From contig NZ_JAADJV010000001.1 of NCBI RefSeq assembly GCF_011684115.1, forward strand, positions 744,001 to 808,000: DNA of 64,000 nt, given 5' to 3'. Of this stretch, positions 27,943-37,766 are shown in pieces; positions within the stretch are counted from its first letter, which is position 1, and every line of letters begins with the position of its first letter. The position numbers and the translations under genes are program-made. The notes under the pieces are model-generated. The model searched no databases. It had not been told where the DNA came from and saw nothing but the letters and a program-made list of their open reading frames with translations. The DNA comes from Rahnella aceris. Lineage in GTDB: Bacteria > Pseudomonadota > Gammaproteobacteria > Enterobacterales > Enterobacteriaceae.

Positions 27943-29184
27943 ATGATGAAAACCCGTCATTCTCACAGTTATCTGATACTCAGCGCTTTATTGTTCTTTT
28001 TCTTTGTGACCTGGTCCTCTACAGGGTCGTTGCTCTCGATCTGGCTACATCAGGAAGTGGGTCTGAAAGCAGGGGACACCGGGATCATTTTTTCCGTGAT
28101 GTCGCTTTCCACGCTGTTTGTGCAAATTTGTTATGGTTTTATTCAGGATAAACTCGGTCTGCGTAAGAACCTGCTCTGGTTTATCACGGCATTGTTGATC
28201 TTTTCCGGTCCGGCCTATCTGCTGTTTGGACATCTTCTGAAAATTAATGTCTTTCTGGGCAGTTTTTTTGGCGGGATCTATATCGGCCTGACCTTCAATG
28301 GCGGTATTGGTGTACTTGAATCCTACACCGAGCGTGTTGCCCGCCAGAGCCAGTTTGAATTCGGAAAAGCAAGAATGTGGGGATCGCTGGGTTGGGCTGT
28401 CGCCACGTTTTTCGCCGGGTTACTGTTTAATATCAACCCGAAACTGAACTTCGCGGTCGCCAGTTGTTCTGGTCTGATCTTCTTTATGCTTTTGATGCGG
28501 TTACGCGTCTCCTCGGCACCGCACGCGATGCAGGAAGCCGTGTCAGGCGGCAAAGTCACCCTTGAGGACGCATTACGCCTGCTGACCCTGCCGCGCTTCT
28601 GGGCTCTGGTATTCTTTGTGGTCGGCACCTGTATTTACGGCGTCTACGATCAGCAGTTCCCGGTCTATTTTTCCTCACAGTTCCCGACGCAACATGAAGG
28701 GAATGCCATGTACGGTTATCTTAATTCGTTTCAGGTGTTCCTGGAGGCCGCAGGCATGTTCTGTGCGCCGTGGCTGGTCAATCGTATCGGTGCCAAAAAT
28801 GGTCTGATTTTCGCCGGAATGGTGATGGCGATGCGCATGGTCGCTTCCGGTTTAGTGGAAGGCCCGCTGCTTATCTCCATTACTAAGCTGCTGCATGCCG
28901 TCGAACTCCCGGTACTGTTAATCGCTATCTTCAAATACAACAGTCTTAACTTCGATAAACGACTCTCATCCACGCTCTATCTGGTGGGCTTTGCCTGTAC
29001 GAGCTCAGTGATAGCCACCGTGTTGTCCCCCCTCGCCGGCTACAGCTACGAAAAATATGGATTTGCCCAGTCCTACCTGGTTATGGGGCTGATGGTGTTC
29101 TGTATCACCTTTATTTCTATTTTCTTGTTGCGCTCAGGTAAGCCTTCTAGGGATCCACAGATACCGCAACTTTCTACTATCTGA
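27943..29184 (+). CDS. cscB: Sucrose:proton symporter CscB
   Basis: A 413-residue LacY/CscB-family permease with twelve membrane segments. FYGFIQDKLGL-like YGFIQDKLGLRKNL, FEFGKARMWGSLGWA, YGYLNSFQVFLEA and NFDKRLSSTLYLVGF correspond to conserved CscB segments. It imports sucrose unphosphorylated with protons. The next gene, cscA, starts 18 nt after its stop. Confidence 0.93.
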   Translation: MMKTRHSHSYLILSALLFFFFVTWSSTGSLLSIWLHQEVGLKAGDTGIIFSVMSLSTLFVQICYGFIQDKLGLRKNLLWFITALLIFSGPAYLLFGHLLKINVFLGSFFGGIYIGLTFNGGIGVLESYTERVARQSQFEFGKARMWGSLGWAVATFFAGLLFNINPKLNFAVASCSGLIFFMLLMRLRVSSAPHAMQEAVSGGKVTLEDALRLLTLPRFWALVFFVVGTCIYGVYDQQFPVYFSSQFPTQHEGNAMYGYLNSFQVFLEAAGMFCAPWLVNRIGAKNGLIFAGMVMAMRMVASGLVEGPLLISITKLLHAVELPVLLIAIFKYNSLNFDKRLSSTLYLVGFACTSSVIATVLSPLAGYSYEKYGFAQSYLVMGLMVFCITFISIFLLRSGKPSRDPQIPQLSTI

Positions 29185-29202
29185 TTGAAAAGAGAGAAAA
29201 CG

Positions 29203-30636
29203 ATGACGTATACAATTGCTCATGCTGAACAGGAACTTCAGGCTAAGCACGGGAGGGTAAATCTGCGCTGGTACCCGCGCTATCACCTGGCCGCGAGGGC
29301 TGGCTGGATTAACGATCCTAATGGCCTGATCTGGTTTGAGGGTTGGTATCACGCTTTTTATCAGCATCATCCGTATTCCACCCAGTGGGGACCGATGCAC
29401 TGGGGACATGCGCGGAGCAAAGATTTGCTTCACTGGGAGCACTTGCCCGTTGCACTGGCCCCGGAAGGACCGGAAGACAAAGACGGCTGTTTTTCGGGTT
29501 CGGCGGTGGTGGATGGCGATACCCTGGCGCTGATTTACACCGGGCATAAATTTCACGGCGACGCCGGTAATGACGAAAACCTTTATCAGGTGCAGTGCCT
29601 GGCAACCAGTGGCGATGGTATTCACTTTAAACGTGAGGGGATCATTATCGATACCCCGGCGGACTTGCATCATTTCCGCGACCCTAAGGTCTGGCGCGAA
29701 GGGGATAGCTGGTACATGGTCGTCGGTGCGCGCGTTGGCGATACCGGGCAAATACGGTTGTATCGTTCAGCCGACCTGCGTCAGTGGCAGGATGAAGGGA
29801 TCCTGGATGAGGCAGAAGCCGGTATGGGCTTTATGTGGGAGTGCCCTGATTTCTTTACCCTTAATGGTAAACGCGTCCTGATGTTTTCTCCGCAGGGGAT
29901 AGCCGCGCAGGGTTTTGAGAACCGTAATCTGTTCCAGAGCGGTTATCTGGTGGGGGACTGGCAGCCCGGCGAGCCGTTTGTTCGTACAGGAGAATTTATT
30001 GAAATGGATCACGGGCACGACTTCTATGCCCCGCAGAGTTTCCTGACGCCGGATGGCCGCCGCATCGTGATTGGCTGGCTGGCTATGTGGGAGTCGCCGA
30101 TGCCGGAGCAACAGGACGGCTGGGCCGGGATGCTGTCTCTGCCGCGTGAGCTGAGTCTTGATGAGAACAATCGTCTGCAGATGCGTCCCGCGAAAGAGGT
30201 GGAAGCCCTGCGTCAGGCCTGGTTCCCGTGGCCTGTCAGTACCTTGAAAAATCAGCAGATCCTGATGGCGGAAAAAGGGGAGTCGATGGAAGTTGCGCTT
30301 CACTGGGATGGCGCACGCAGTGATGCGGAGCAGTATGGACTTAGCCTGGGGGACGGTTTACGTGTCTATGTTGATACCCAGATGCAGCGTCTGGTGCTGG
30401 AACGCCGCTATCCGCAGTACGGATTATGTGGCACGCGTAGCGTACCGTTAGTGCCCGGCGCTCCTCTGGCTTTACGTGTGTTTATCGACAGCTCATCCGT
30501 CGAGGTATTTGTTAATGACGGCCAGGCCTGCCTCAGTAGCCGGATATATCCTGATGCCGGTCACCGAGAATTAAATTTATTTGCCTGGCATGGAACGGCA
30601 ACATTATCCGATGCCGGAGCCTGGCAGCTGGAATAA
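29203..30636 (+). CDS. cscA: Sucrose-6-phosphate hydrolase/invertase CscA, GH32
   Basis: A 477-residue intracellular family 32 invertase that splits sucrose into glucose and fructose. The nucleophile D38 is in WINDPNG, the stabiliser D160 in FRDPKV and the acid/base E213 in MWECPDF. The GH32 beta-sandwich domain follows (about 340-477). ATG 29203 with AGAGAG upstream is chosen over the in-frame TTG at 29185. No signal peptide is present. Confidence 0.94.
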   Translation: MTYTIAHAEQELQAKHGRVNLRWYPRYHLAARAGWINDPNGLIWFEGWYHAFYQHHPYSTQWGPMHWGHARSKDLLHWEHLPVALAPEGPEDKDGCFSGSAVVDGDTLALIYTGHKFHGDAGNDENLYQVQCLATSGDGIHFKREGIIIDTPADLHHFRDPKVWREGDSWYMVVGARVGDTGQIRLYRSADLRQWQDEGILDEAEAGMGFMWECPDFFTLNGKRVLMFSPQGIAAQGFENRNLFQSGYLVGDWQPGEPFVRTGEFIEMDHGHDFYAPQSFLTPDGRRIVIGWLAMWESPMPEQQDGWAGMLSLPRELSLDENNRLQMRPAKEVEALRQAWFPWPVSTLKNQQILMAEKGESMEVALHWDGARSDAEQYGLSLGDGLRVYVDTQMQRLVLERRYPQYGLCGTRSVPLVPGAPLALRVFIDSSSVEVFVNDGQACLSSRIYPDAGHRELNLFAWHGTATLSDAGAWQLE

Positions 30637-30759
30637 ATTCTGTTCAGCGTCGCGAATAACCCGTCTTTGATGATGGGCGGGTTATTACTGCGTTTATCTT
30701 CGGGCTGTATTTATACAAAAAATGACACACTAATATCAATAATAAGAAGGTCTTTTCCG

Positions 30760-32112
30760 ATGAATAAAATCTGGGTCGGATGTATGTTGACGTCTGTATG
30801 TACCTCAGTAGCCAATGCACAGGATACGCTTTCCCTCGAACAACGGCTGGAACAAATGGAGCAGCGGCTGAAAGTCACCGAGCAACGCGCTGCGGGTGCG
30901 GAGGCAGAAATTCGCGCACTCAGGCAGGAGAAGCAATTATCCTCCGTGGTAAACAATACACCCGCAGTTCCCGCGACTCCCGCTATTCAGCTCAGCGGGA
31001 ATAGTAATATTAAATTTTACGGGGACGTTGAATTTAATATGGACGGTGCCAGCCGCACGGGTAGCCTGACGTCGGTAAAAACCAGTACAAATAAAAACTG
31101 GGCGCCCGGAGATAAAGAACGCTGGGATATGAATGGTCGTATTCTTCTGGGGTTTGATGGTCTGCGAAACGGGGTTAATGGAAAATATGCCGGATTCACT
31201 GTTCAGCCACTGGCTGATATAAACGGAAAAATGAATCTCGACGATGCGGCATTTTTCTTTGGTCAGCAGGATGACTGGAAAATTAAAATAGGTCGCTTCG
31301 AGGCCTGGGATATGTTCCCGCTGAATCAGGATACGTTCATTGAGTATTCCGGTAATACCGCCAACGATCTCTACAGTGACGGTTACGGTTATATCTACAT
31401 GATGAAAGAGGGGCGCGGGCGCAGCAGCAGCGGCGGCAATTTCCTGCTCAGTAAGACACTCGATAACTGGTATTTCGAATTCAACACGCTTATAGAGGAT
31501 GGCAGTTCGCTATTTGTCGACAATAACTATCACGGCAATGCGTTAGATAACCGTAAAAATGTGGTTTATGCCCGCCCGGTCGTGGCCTGGCAATCCGGCG
31601 CGTGGTCGGTTGCCGCCGCTGTCGAAAGCAACCTGGTGAACAATGCCTATGGATATCAGGATACTCAGGGTGTTTGGGTAGACCAGTCGGGCCGGACCGG
31701 TTACGGCATGACGATGAGCTGGAACACGCTTAAAACCGATGCAGAAAACGGTGCGGTTGTTAACCTGAGTACGGCTTATCTCGACGCCGCTGACGAAAAA
31801 GATTTCAGCGCAGGCATAAATGCCTTATGGCACCGCGTGGAACTGGGTTACATCTATGCGCACAACAATATCGACAAGTTCAATATGGCCGGGGTAGCCA
31901 GTGACTGTGACAGCGACTGCGCGATTCTGGCGCCGGGAAAATATGACATTCACACCATCCATTCCTCATGGCACCTGCCTGATATCATGGATATGCCTGA
32001 CTTCAATATTTATCTTGGGGCTTATGCCTCCTGGCTGGAATCGCCGTCGGTAAAAACCGGTAATACGGATGACCGTTATGGTGCCCGTGTGCGTTTTAAA
32101 TATCTTTTCTAA
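30760..32112 (+). CDS. Carbohydrate porin with N-terminal coiled coil (ScrY/RafY type)
   Basis: A 450-residue outer-membrane porin. A signal peptide (1-20, cut after ANA) is followed by a heptad-rich coiled coil at about 25-60 (LEQRLEQMEQRLKVTEQRAA), as in ScrY and RafY, then a beta-barrel region ending RVRFKYLF with a C-terminal Phe. It follows cscA by 123 nt and should help sucrose cross the outer membrane. ATG 30760 has AAGAAGG upstream; the earlier open frame from 30667 is not used. Confidence 0.85.
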   Translation: MNKIWVGCMLTSVCTSVANAQDTLSLEQRLEQMEQRLKVTEQRAAGAEAEIRALRQEKQLSSVVNNTPAVPATPAIQLSGNSNIKFYGDVEFNMDGASRTGSLTSVKTSTNKNWAPGDKERWDMNGRILLGFDGLRNGVNGKYAGFTVQPLADINGKMNLDDAAFFFGQQDDWKIKIGRFEAWDMFPLNQDTFIEYSGNTANDLYSDGYGYIYMMKEGRGRSSSGGNFLLSKTLDNWYFEFNTLIEDGSSLFVDNNYHGNALDNRKNVVYARPVVAWQSGAWSVAAAVESNLVNNAYGYQDTQGVWVDQSGRTGYGMTMSWNTLKTDAENGAVVNLSTAYLDAADEKDFSAGINALWHRVELGYIYAHNNIDKFNMAGVASDCDSDCAILAPGKYDIHTIHSSWHLPDIMDMPDFNIYLGAYASWLESPSVKTGNTDDRYGARVRFKYLF

Positions 32113-32403
32113 ACAGCACCAGCCCGGGAATGTGCGCTTATTTTTCTGTGATCACACATATATTTTTTCAGTTTAAGAGGACATCCAGAATATGCCGGAA
32201 ATGACCGCCGAATTGCGGAGGGGATAACGTCAAAAAGACGCAATAGTATGAGAAAATATAAAACAAAATAATTGAAACCAGCGTTGCGATATCTCCTTTC
32301 ATGTGTTCTGCCTTTATTATCAGAAAGGTTGTGACTTTGTGTTTTTGGGCCTATGAAAAAGTCGCCGTTCGGGACGACTTTTCATAGGTTCATGTTCATT
32401 GCA
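32113..32403. other. Intergenic region between convergent porin and mipA-like genes
   Basis: 291 bp, A/T rich. No open frame with gene-like content was seen. The only clear structure is the hairpin at 32350-32388. Confidence 0.6.
32350..32388. terminator. Terminator-like hairpin after the mipA-like gene
   Basis: A 14-bp stem (CCTATGAAAAAGTCG with CGACTTTTCATAGG, one bulged A) and a 10-nt loop, 15 nt beyond the minus-strand stop codon. There is no long T run on either side. Confidence 0.6.
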
Positions 32404-33189
32404 TCAGAAGGTATAAAGCACACCCAAATTGTAAGTCGTGCCGCCGCGCTTAACGACAATCGGGCTGTTACCGGCTTTGTCGTCCAGCCAGGTGTAATCG
32501 GCACTGATAACGCCGCCCCAGTGGGACGTGAACTGATGGCTCCAGGTCAGGCTGCTGTCCACGCCATAGAAACCCCCGGCCGACTGATAAGGCGCGAAGT
32601 CAGTGCGGTCGCTTTGTTCGCGGCTCACACCATAAAAGGTATTCATATAGCGCCGGTCGCCAAAGAGCGCTGCCGACTGAAGTGCAACAGTGTCAGTGTC
32701 GTTTTGCAGCGGCAGTACCGTGACGGAAGTCTGATAATGCACACCTTGCCCGTCCGTCAGTGGCAGGGTGGCTTTGCCTTCAAAAGACAGCCACGGCGTT
32801 GCAGACCAGCCCACCGCGAGCGCGGTATTCATGGTCGCATCGATATTCCCCATGCCTTTGAGCTTATTCGAGCCATCCCGCCAGGTGGAATTTTTGTCTG
32901 TCCGCCCGAGGCTGTATCCCAGCGTATGTTCCAGATACAGGCCGTTATCCGCCTGCAGGTCATAACCCACGCCTTTGAGCGAATCGAAGAAAAAGGCGCC
33001 ATCGCGCGCCTGAATGACTGGCCCGACCAGCCAGTGGCGCTGATCGGAACCGCTGTAGCGCGGCGCGCTTTGTGCGCCCATGCCGACGGTAAACGTCGGC
33101 GCAGACGGCGTGTTGTCGGCCATTGCCTGCAGCACTGTGGCGGACAGGCTGAAACAGGTCATCTGCAGCATTAGTTTTCTGGATGTCAT
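32404..33189 (-). CDS. MipA/OmpV-family outer-membrane protein
   Basis: A 261-residue outer-membrane beta-barrel protein. A signal peptide (to about residue 24, after QAMA) precedes GAQSAPRYSGSDQRHWLVGPV, the family opening. The end NLGVLYTF is typical for barrel insertion. The family includes MltA-interacting protein MipA and Vibrio OmpV; its precise role is unclear. Related genes often sit beside a two-component system, and a possible response-regulator remnant lies just upstream here. Confidence 0.85.
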   Translation of the reverse strand: MTSRKLMLQMTCFSLSATVLQAMADNTPSAPTFTVGMGAQSAPRYSGSDQRHWLVGPVIQARDGAFFFDSLKGVGYDLQADNGLYLEHTLGYSLGRTDKNSTWRDGSNKLKGMGNIDATMNTALAVGWSATPWLSFEGKATLPLTDGQGVHYQTSVTVLPLQNDTDTVALQSAALFGDRRYMNTFYGVSREQSDRTDFAPYQSAGGFYGVDSSLTWSHQFTSHWGGVISADYTWLDDKAGNSPIVVKRGGTTYNLGVLYTF

Positions 33190-33291
33190 TGTGATTCCTC
33201 ATCACCTAAACGTTGGTTCGTAGCGGATTGCAGCCGCGTCTGAAACCCGAAGTATGAAGAGGCAGTGTCAATAAACTGTCGGGGAATTATG

Positions 33292-33451
33292 AAGAAACCG
33301 TCAAGATGACCTGTATGGAGACCAGGCAGATGCTGATTATTGAAGACGACGATGCGGTGGACGTTGCCGATGTTGATTTACATGCTGCACGTCCGCTGTC
33401 ACTGCGCCGGTCAGCCATCTTGCAAAAAAGTGCGCATCTTGACGGTTTCTT
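33292..33451. repeat. Perfect 17-bp inverted repeat flanking a 160-bp segment
   Basis: AAGAAACCGTCAAGATG at 33292-33308 is exactly complementary to 33435-33451. A further partial direct copy (AACTGTC at 33274-33280) lies 22 bp before the AACCGTC of the left arm. It may be a pair of regulator sites or the ends of a small non-autonomous element; no clear target duplication is seen. Confidence 0.6.
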
Positions 33452-33494
33452 GATGAAATATTACGGGAATCTGGACAGTGATTGGATTGAATAG
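33306..33494 (+). pseudogene. Possible response-regulator remnant
   Basis: A 62-codon open frame. From the ATG at 33330 it reads MLIIEDDDAV, the typical first strand and acidic pocket of a response regulator, but the rest does not continue as a receiver domain. It lies divergent from the mipA-like gene. Besides this frame the 33190-33520 region holds only the inverted repeat. The identification rests on ten residues and is weak. Confidence 0.25.
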
Positions 33495-33520
33495 CGACAT
33501 CTCAATTCAGGAAGACTGTC

Positions 33521-34663
33521 ATGGCTGTTACCTTCACCGATTATGCGCGTCACGCCGTTCGCCATTTATCCGCCACCGGTCGGATGCTTCCCTTCATTCC
33601 CGCCGCCTGTCTGATCATCGTTGCTATTGTGCTGACAGGTTGTGGTGACAAAGCCCATAAACAAGCGCCCTCTGTCAGGCCGGTGCGCACCATTTCCGCA
33701 CCGCCTCCTGTTGCTTTGAGTTCCCTGATTCAAACGGGTGAAATACGCGCCCATGAAGAGGTGACGCTCGGGTTCCGGCTGGACGGGCGCATTCTGACGC
33801 GGCAGGCTGAGGTGGGGGATCGTGTGATCGCCAGTCAGGTTCTCGCCACCCAAGAAAGCGAGACCAGCCGCAACCAGTTCAGCAGTGCGCAGGCCGATCT
33901 GAACAGTGCCCGCGCGGCAGAGCAGGTTGCGGCGCTCAGTCTCAGGCGTATGCAGTTACTGATGCCTTCCGGGGCTATCGCACGCTCGCAGCTTGATAGT
34001 GCGCAAGCTGACTGGCAGGCTGCCCGCGCGAAGCGTCAGAGCAGTGAAGATGCGCTCAAAAATGCGCAGGAAAACGTGTCCTGGACAAAACTCACGGCTC
34101 CGGCTGACGGCGTGATTACCCAGGTCAGCGCGTCGGCAGGACAAGTGGTCAGTGCCGGACAGTCTGTGATCACCCTGGCCAGTGGCAGCCTGCGTGATGC
34201 CGTATTTGATGTGGCCGATCCCCAGTCTGTTCCTCAGCAAGCTGACAGCCTGTTTACTATATCGTTACTTTCGGCCCCTTCCGTGGTTGCGCAGGGGCAT
34301 TTCCGCGACGTCAGCCCGCAGGCCGACCCGCAAACCCGCACCTGGCGCCTCCGCATCACCCTCGATAACCCGCCACCGGCCATGGCACTCGGTGCCAGTG
34401 TTCAACTGACACTTAACGCGTCAGGTCCGCGTCTGACAGCACTGCCTGCTTCTGCGCTGACCCGATCCGGTGATAAACCGGCGGTTTTTGTTGTTGATGA
34501 GAAAACGCTGACGCTGCATTTACGGCCCGTGGTTATCGGGCGTTACAGTACCTCTGAAATATTCCTGTCTGCCGGTGTACACCCTGGCGAAAGGGTGGTC
34601 ATTGCCGGTGTGAGTAAACTTCGTGAAGGTGAAAAAGTCATGCCAGGGGAGGACAGCGAATGA
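33521..34663 (+). CDS. RND efflux periplasmic adaptor (membrane-fusion lipoprotein)
   Basis: A 380-residue HlyD/AcrA-type adaptor. A lipobox LTGC at residues 38-41 indicates a lipoprotein anchored in the inner membrane. The lipoyl halves (GFRLDGRILTRQAEVGDRV and KLTAPADGVITQVSASAGQVV) enclose a helical hairpin at about 105-175, then beta-barrel and membrane-proximal domains. AGGAAG lies 7 nt before the ATG. It overlaps the pump gene by 4 nt. Confidence 0.9.
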   Translation: MAVTFTDYARHAVRHLSATGRMLPFIPAACLIIVAIVLTGCGDKAHKQAPSVRPVRTISAPPPVALSSLIQTGEIRAHEEVTLGFRLDGRILTRQAEVGDRVIASQVLATQESETSRNQFSSAQADLNSARAAEQVAALSLRRMQLLMPSGAIARSQLDSAQADWQAARAKRQSSEDALKNAQENVSWTKLTAPADGVITQVSASAGQVVSAGQSVITLASGSLRDAVFDVADPQSVPQQADSLFTISLLSAPSVVAQGHFRDVSPQADPQTRTWRLRITLDNPPPAMALGASVQLTLNASGPRLTALPASALTRSGDKPAVFVVDEKTLTLHLRPVVIGRYSTSEIFLSAGVHPGERVVIAGVSKLREGEKVMPGEDSE

Positions 34664-37600
34664 AACCGTCTTCCCCGGTCGGGGCCTTCAACCTTTCAGC
34701 CTGGGCGCTGAATCATCAGTCACTGATTGCCTTTTTTATGCTGCTGTTAATGGCGGCGGGTGTCATCAGCTATGAGCAACTCCCCCGTAATGAAGATCCG
34801 GCGTTTACCATTAAAACTGCCGTGGTGTCTGCGAGCTGGCCGGGGGCAAGCGTGGAGGATACGGTTAATCTGGTCACCGATACGCTGGAGAAAAAACTGC
34901 AGGAAACGCCTTATCTTGATTTTGTGCAAAGTGAAACGCGTGCCGGGCAATCGGTTATTTTTGTGAATCTTCGCGATAACACGCCACCTGCAGAGGTTGC
35001 GGGTATCTGGTATCAGGTGCGCAAAAAGATGCAGGATATCGCGCCGTCACTGCCAGCAGGTGTGCAGGGTCCCTCGGTGGATGACGAATTTGATGACACC
35101 TTTGGCACCATTTATGGCTTTACTGCGGAAGGTTTCACGCCGCGTGAGCTTCGTGACAAGGTCGATGATATCAGCCGCAGTCTGATGTCGCTGCCGGATA
35201 TGGGAAAAGCCAGCCTGCTGGGCGTGCAGGAGGAGAATATTGTTCTCGCATTTTCACCGGCACAACTGGCGGGAATGGGGCTGGATCTCCGGCAAATCAC
35301 CGATGCACTGAAGGCTCAAAATGCGGTAGAACCTTCGGGGGTCTTGCGAAGCGATCGTGAAAACATTGCCTTGCGTGTGAGCGGCGCACTGACGTCGGAG
35401 CAAAGCTTGCGCGCTGTGACGCTGCATATTGCCGGGCGCTACATTCCGCTGACGGATATCGCGACCATTAGCCGCCAGGATGCCGAGCCCCCGTCACCGG
35501 CATTCCGGGTCAACGGTCAGCCCGCTATCGGTCTCGCCATTTCCATGGCTTCTACAGGAAACATGCTTTCTTTTGGCAAGGCGCTGAGTGACCGGATGGC
35601 TATGATTAGCGCACAGCTCCCGCACGGCATTGAAATGGTTAAAGTCGCGGATCAGTCGGCCGTAGTATCGCAGGCGGTAAGCGGCTTTATCCGTGTATTG
35701 ATTGAGGCTGTGGTTATTGTGCTGGCGGTGTCCTTCGTCTCATTAGGCACCCGTGCCGGGCTGGTGGTGGCTGCGGCGATCCCCATCGTGCTGGCGATGA
35801 CGTTTATTGGCATGATGCTTGCCGGCATCGGGTTACAACGTATTTCGCTGGGGGCGTTAATCATCGCCCTGGGGCTGCTGGTGGATGATGCCATGATAAC
35901 CGTCGAGGCGATGGTCTCCCGTATTGAGGCCGGTGATTCTAAATGGCGGGCGGCAACTTACGCATTTGAAACGACTGCTTTCCCGATGCTGACCGGCACA
36001 CTGGTGATGATAGCGGGCTTTATTCCGGTAGGCTTTGCTGCCTCAAGTGCGGGAGAGTATTGCTATTCTCTCTTCGCCGTGGTGCTGATTGCGCTTTTAT
36101 GTTCCTGGGTAGTGGCCATTCTGTTTTCACCGCTGATCGGAACCTGGCTGTTACCTGAGAAACTGGCATCACACGCTGAAAAACAGGGCAGACTGATGCG
36201 TTTCTATCAGCGTCTGCTGAATCAGGTTTTGCAAAGACGCGTGGCGACTCTCAGTTTCGCCTGCCTTTTGTTAGGGCTTGCCGCTTATGCGACCACGTTT
36301 ATGCAGGGCGAATTTTTCCCGGCGTCCGATCGCCCGGAACTGCTGGTCAGCCTTACGCTTCCCGGTAACGCTTCGCAAAGCGACACGGCACGCCGGGCGG
36401 AGAGGCTGGAGCACGCCCTGAAAGACAATCCGAACGTAGATCATTTTTCTACCTACGTGGGGTCAGGCGCGGTGCGGTTTTACCTGCCCATGGACGTGTT
36501 ACTGGATGATGAGAACACGGCACAACTGGTTGTTGTCGCCAAAAGTCTGGAGGACAGGGATAAGTTACGTGCGCAACTGGACACTATTTTGGCCCGGGAT
36601 TTCAGTGATATCACGACGCGCGTTTCGCCGCTGGAACTGGGGCCGCCGGTCGGCTGGCCGGTAAAATATCGCGTCAGCGGACCGGATTATGCGAAGGTCA
36701 GGCAGATTGCGCAGCACCTCGCCAGCGTTCTCGGAAACAGTCCCCGGACCCGCGAAGTTAATCTGACCGCCGGTGAACCTGAGCGGGTCATCACGTTACA
36801 GGTGAATCAGACCGCAGCACGGGCGGCGGGTGTTTCTTCCGAAAGTCTCGCCACGTTGCTCAACACTGTCTGGTCTGGCAGCGTTGTCACCACCGTCAGG
36901 GATAAAAACCGGCTGATTGACGTTGTTCTGCGCGGGAATAAGCGCGAACGTCAGGATTTGACCACGCTGTCCGGGCTGATGATCACCACGGCAAGCGGGC
37001 AGAAAATCCCCCTGAGTCAGGTGGCGACGCCGGTCTGGGGAGTTGATGACCCGGTTATCTGGCGTCGGCAGCGCCTGCCGTTTATCACGGTACAGACGGA
37101 TTTAGCTGCAGGTCTGCGGGCAGAGGCTGTTTCTCAACAACTCTCTCCTCTGGTCTCACGTATCAGGGCAAGCTTACCGCCGGAATATACGATAGAGGAG
37201 GGCGGTGTGGTGGACGAGTCGGACAAAGGCAACAGCTCGGTGTTCGCGGTGTTGCCGGTCACACTGTTTGTTATGCTGATCCTGCTGATGGTCCAGTTGC
37301 AGCGCTTCTCCCGCATGCTTCTCGCGTTGTTCATGGCGCCATTCGGACTGATTGGCGTTGTGCTGGCGATGTTGCCGACGGGTACGCCGATGGGATTTGT
37401 TGCGTTGCTCGGCATCATCGCATTAGCAGGCATGATTATCCGCAATGCGGTGATCCTCATCAGTGAAGTGGACAATAACGTCAGGGAGGGGCTTGACCGC
37501 GATGAAGCCATCAAAGCGGCGGCACAACACCGTTCCCGGCCCATATTGCTCACGGCGTGCGCTGCCATACTGGGAATGATCCCGATTGCTGAGCAGGTTT

Positions 37601-37734
37601 TCTGGGGGCCGATGGCCTATGCGATTATCGGCGGGCTGATCGTTGCCACTTTCGTCACGCTGACTGTTTTGCCTGCTGCGCTGAGTCTTATTATGCAGTT
37701 CGAAAATAATCGCGTTAATCAAAAGGTCAGTTAG
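34660..37734 (+). CDS. RND efflux pump permease (AcrB superfamily, TriC-like)
   Basis: A 1024-residue inner-membrane RND transporter. The proton-relay aspartates are in LGLLVDDAMITVEAM (helix 4), and two large periplasmic loops follow helices 1 and 7. The N-terminal LPRNEDPAFTIKTAVVSASWPG is close to the TriC subgroup rather than AcrB. It starts inside the adaptor stop (ATGA). No outer-membrane channel gene follows, so it probably uses TolC or another channel elsewhere. Confidence 0.9.
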   Translation: MKPSSPVGAFNLSAWALNHQSLIAFFMLLLMAAGVISYEQLPRNEDPAFTIKTAVVSASWPGASVEDTVNLVTDTLEKKLQETPYLDFVQSETRAGQSVIFVNLRDNTPPAEVAGIWYQVRKKMQDIAPSLPAGVQGPSVDDEFDDTFGTIYGFTAEGFTPRELRDKVDDISRSLMSLPDMGKASLLGVQEENIVLAFSPAQLAGMGLDLRQITDALKAQNAVEPSGVLRSDRENIALRVSGALTSEQSLRAVTLHIAGRYIPLTDIATISRQDAEPPSPAFRVNGQPAIGLAISMASTGNMLSFGKALSDRMAMISAQLPHGIEMVKVADQSAVVSQAVSGFIRVLIEAVVIVLAVSFVSLGTRAGLVVAAAIPIVLAMTFIGMMLAGIGLQRISLGALIIALGLLVDDAMITVEAMVSRIEAGDSKWRAATYAFETTAFPMLTGTLVMIAGFIPVGFAASSAGEYCYSLFAVVLIALLCSWVVAILFSPLIGTWLLPEKLASHAEKQGRLMRFYQRLLNQVLQRRVATLSFACLLLGLAAYATTFMQGEFFPASDRPELLVSLTLPGNASQSDTARRAERLEHALKDNPNVDHFSTYVGSGAVRFYLPMDVLLDDENTAQLVVVAKSLEDRDKLRAQLDTILARDFSDITTRVSPLELGPPVGWPVKYRVSGPDYAKVRQIAQHLASVLGNSPRTREVNLTAGEPERVITLQVNQTAARAAGVSSESLATLLNTVWSGSVVTTVRDKNRLIDVVLRGNKRERQDLTTLSGLMITTASGQKIPLSQVATPVWGVDDPVIWRRQRLPFITVQTDLAAGLRAEAVSQQLSPLVSRIRASLPPEYTIEEGGVVDESDKGNSSVFAVLPVTLFVMLILLMVQLQRFSRMLLALFMAPFGLIGVVLAMLPTGTPMGFVALLGIIALAGMIIRNAVILISEVDNNVREGLDRDEAIKAAAQHRSRPILLTACAAILGMIPIAEQVFWGPMAYAIIGGLIVATFVTLTVLPAALSLIMQFENNRVNQKVS

Positions 37735-37766
37735 CGATCTCTCGTGAGATAAGACATTAGTGCTAT

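Noticed and set aside
32353..33174. A 273-codon plus-strand frame opposite the mipA-like gene
   Set aside because: No ribosome site or domain; the minus strand has a signal peptide and barrel features.
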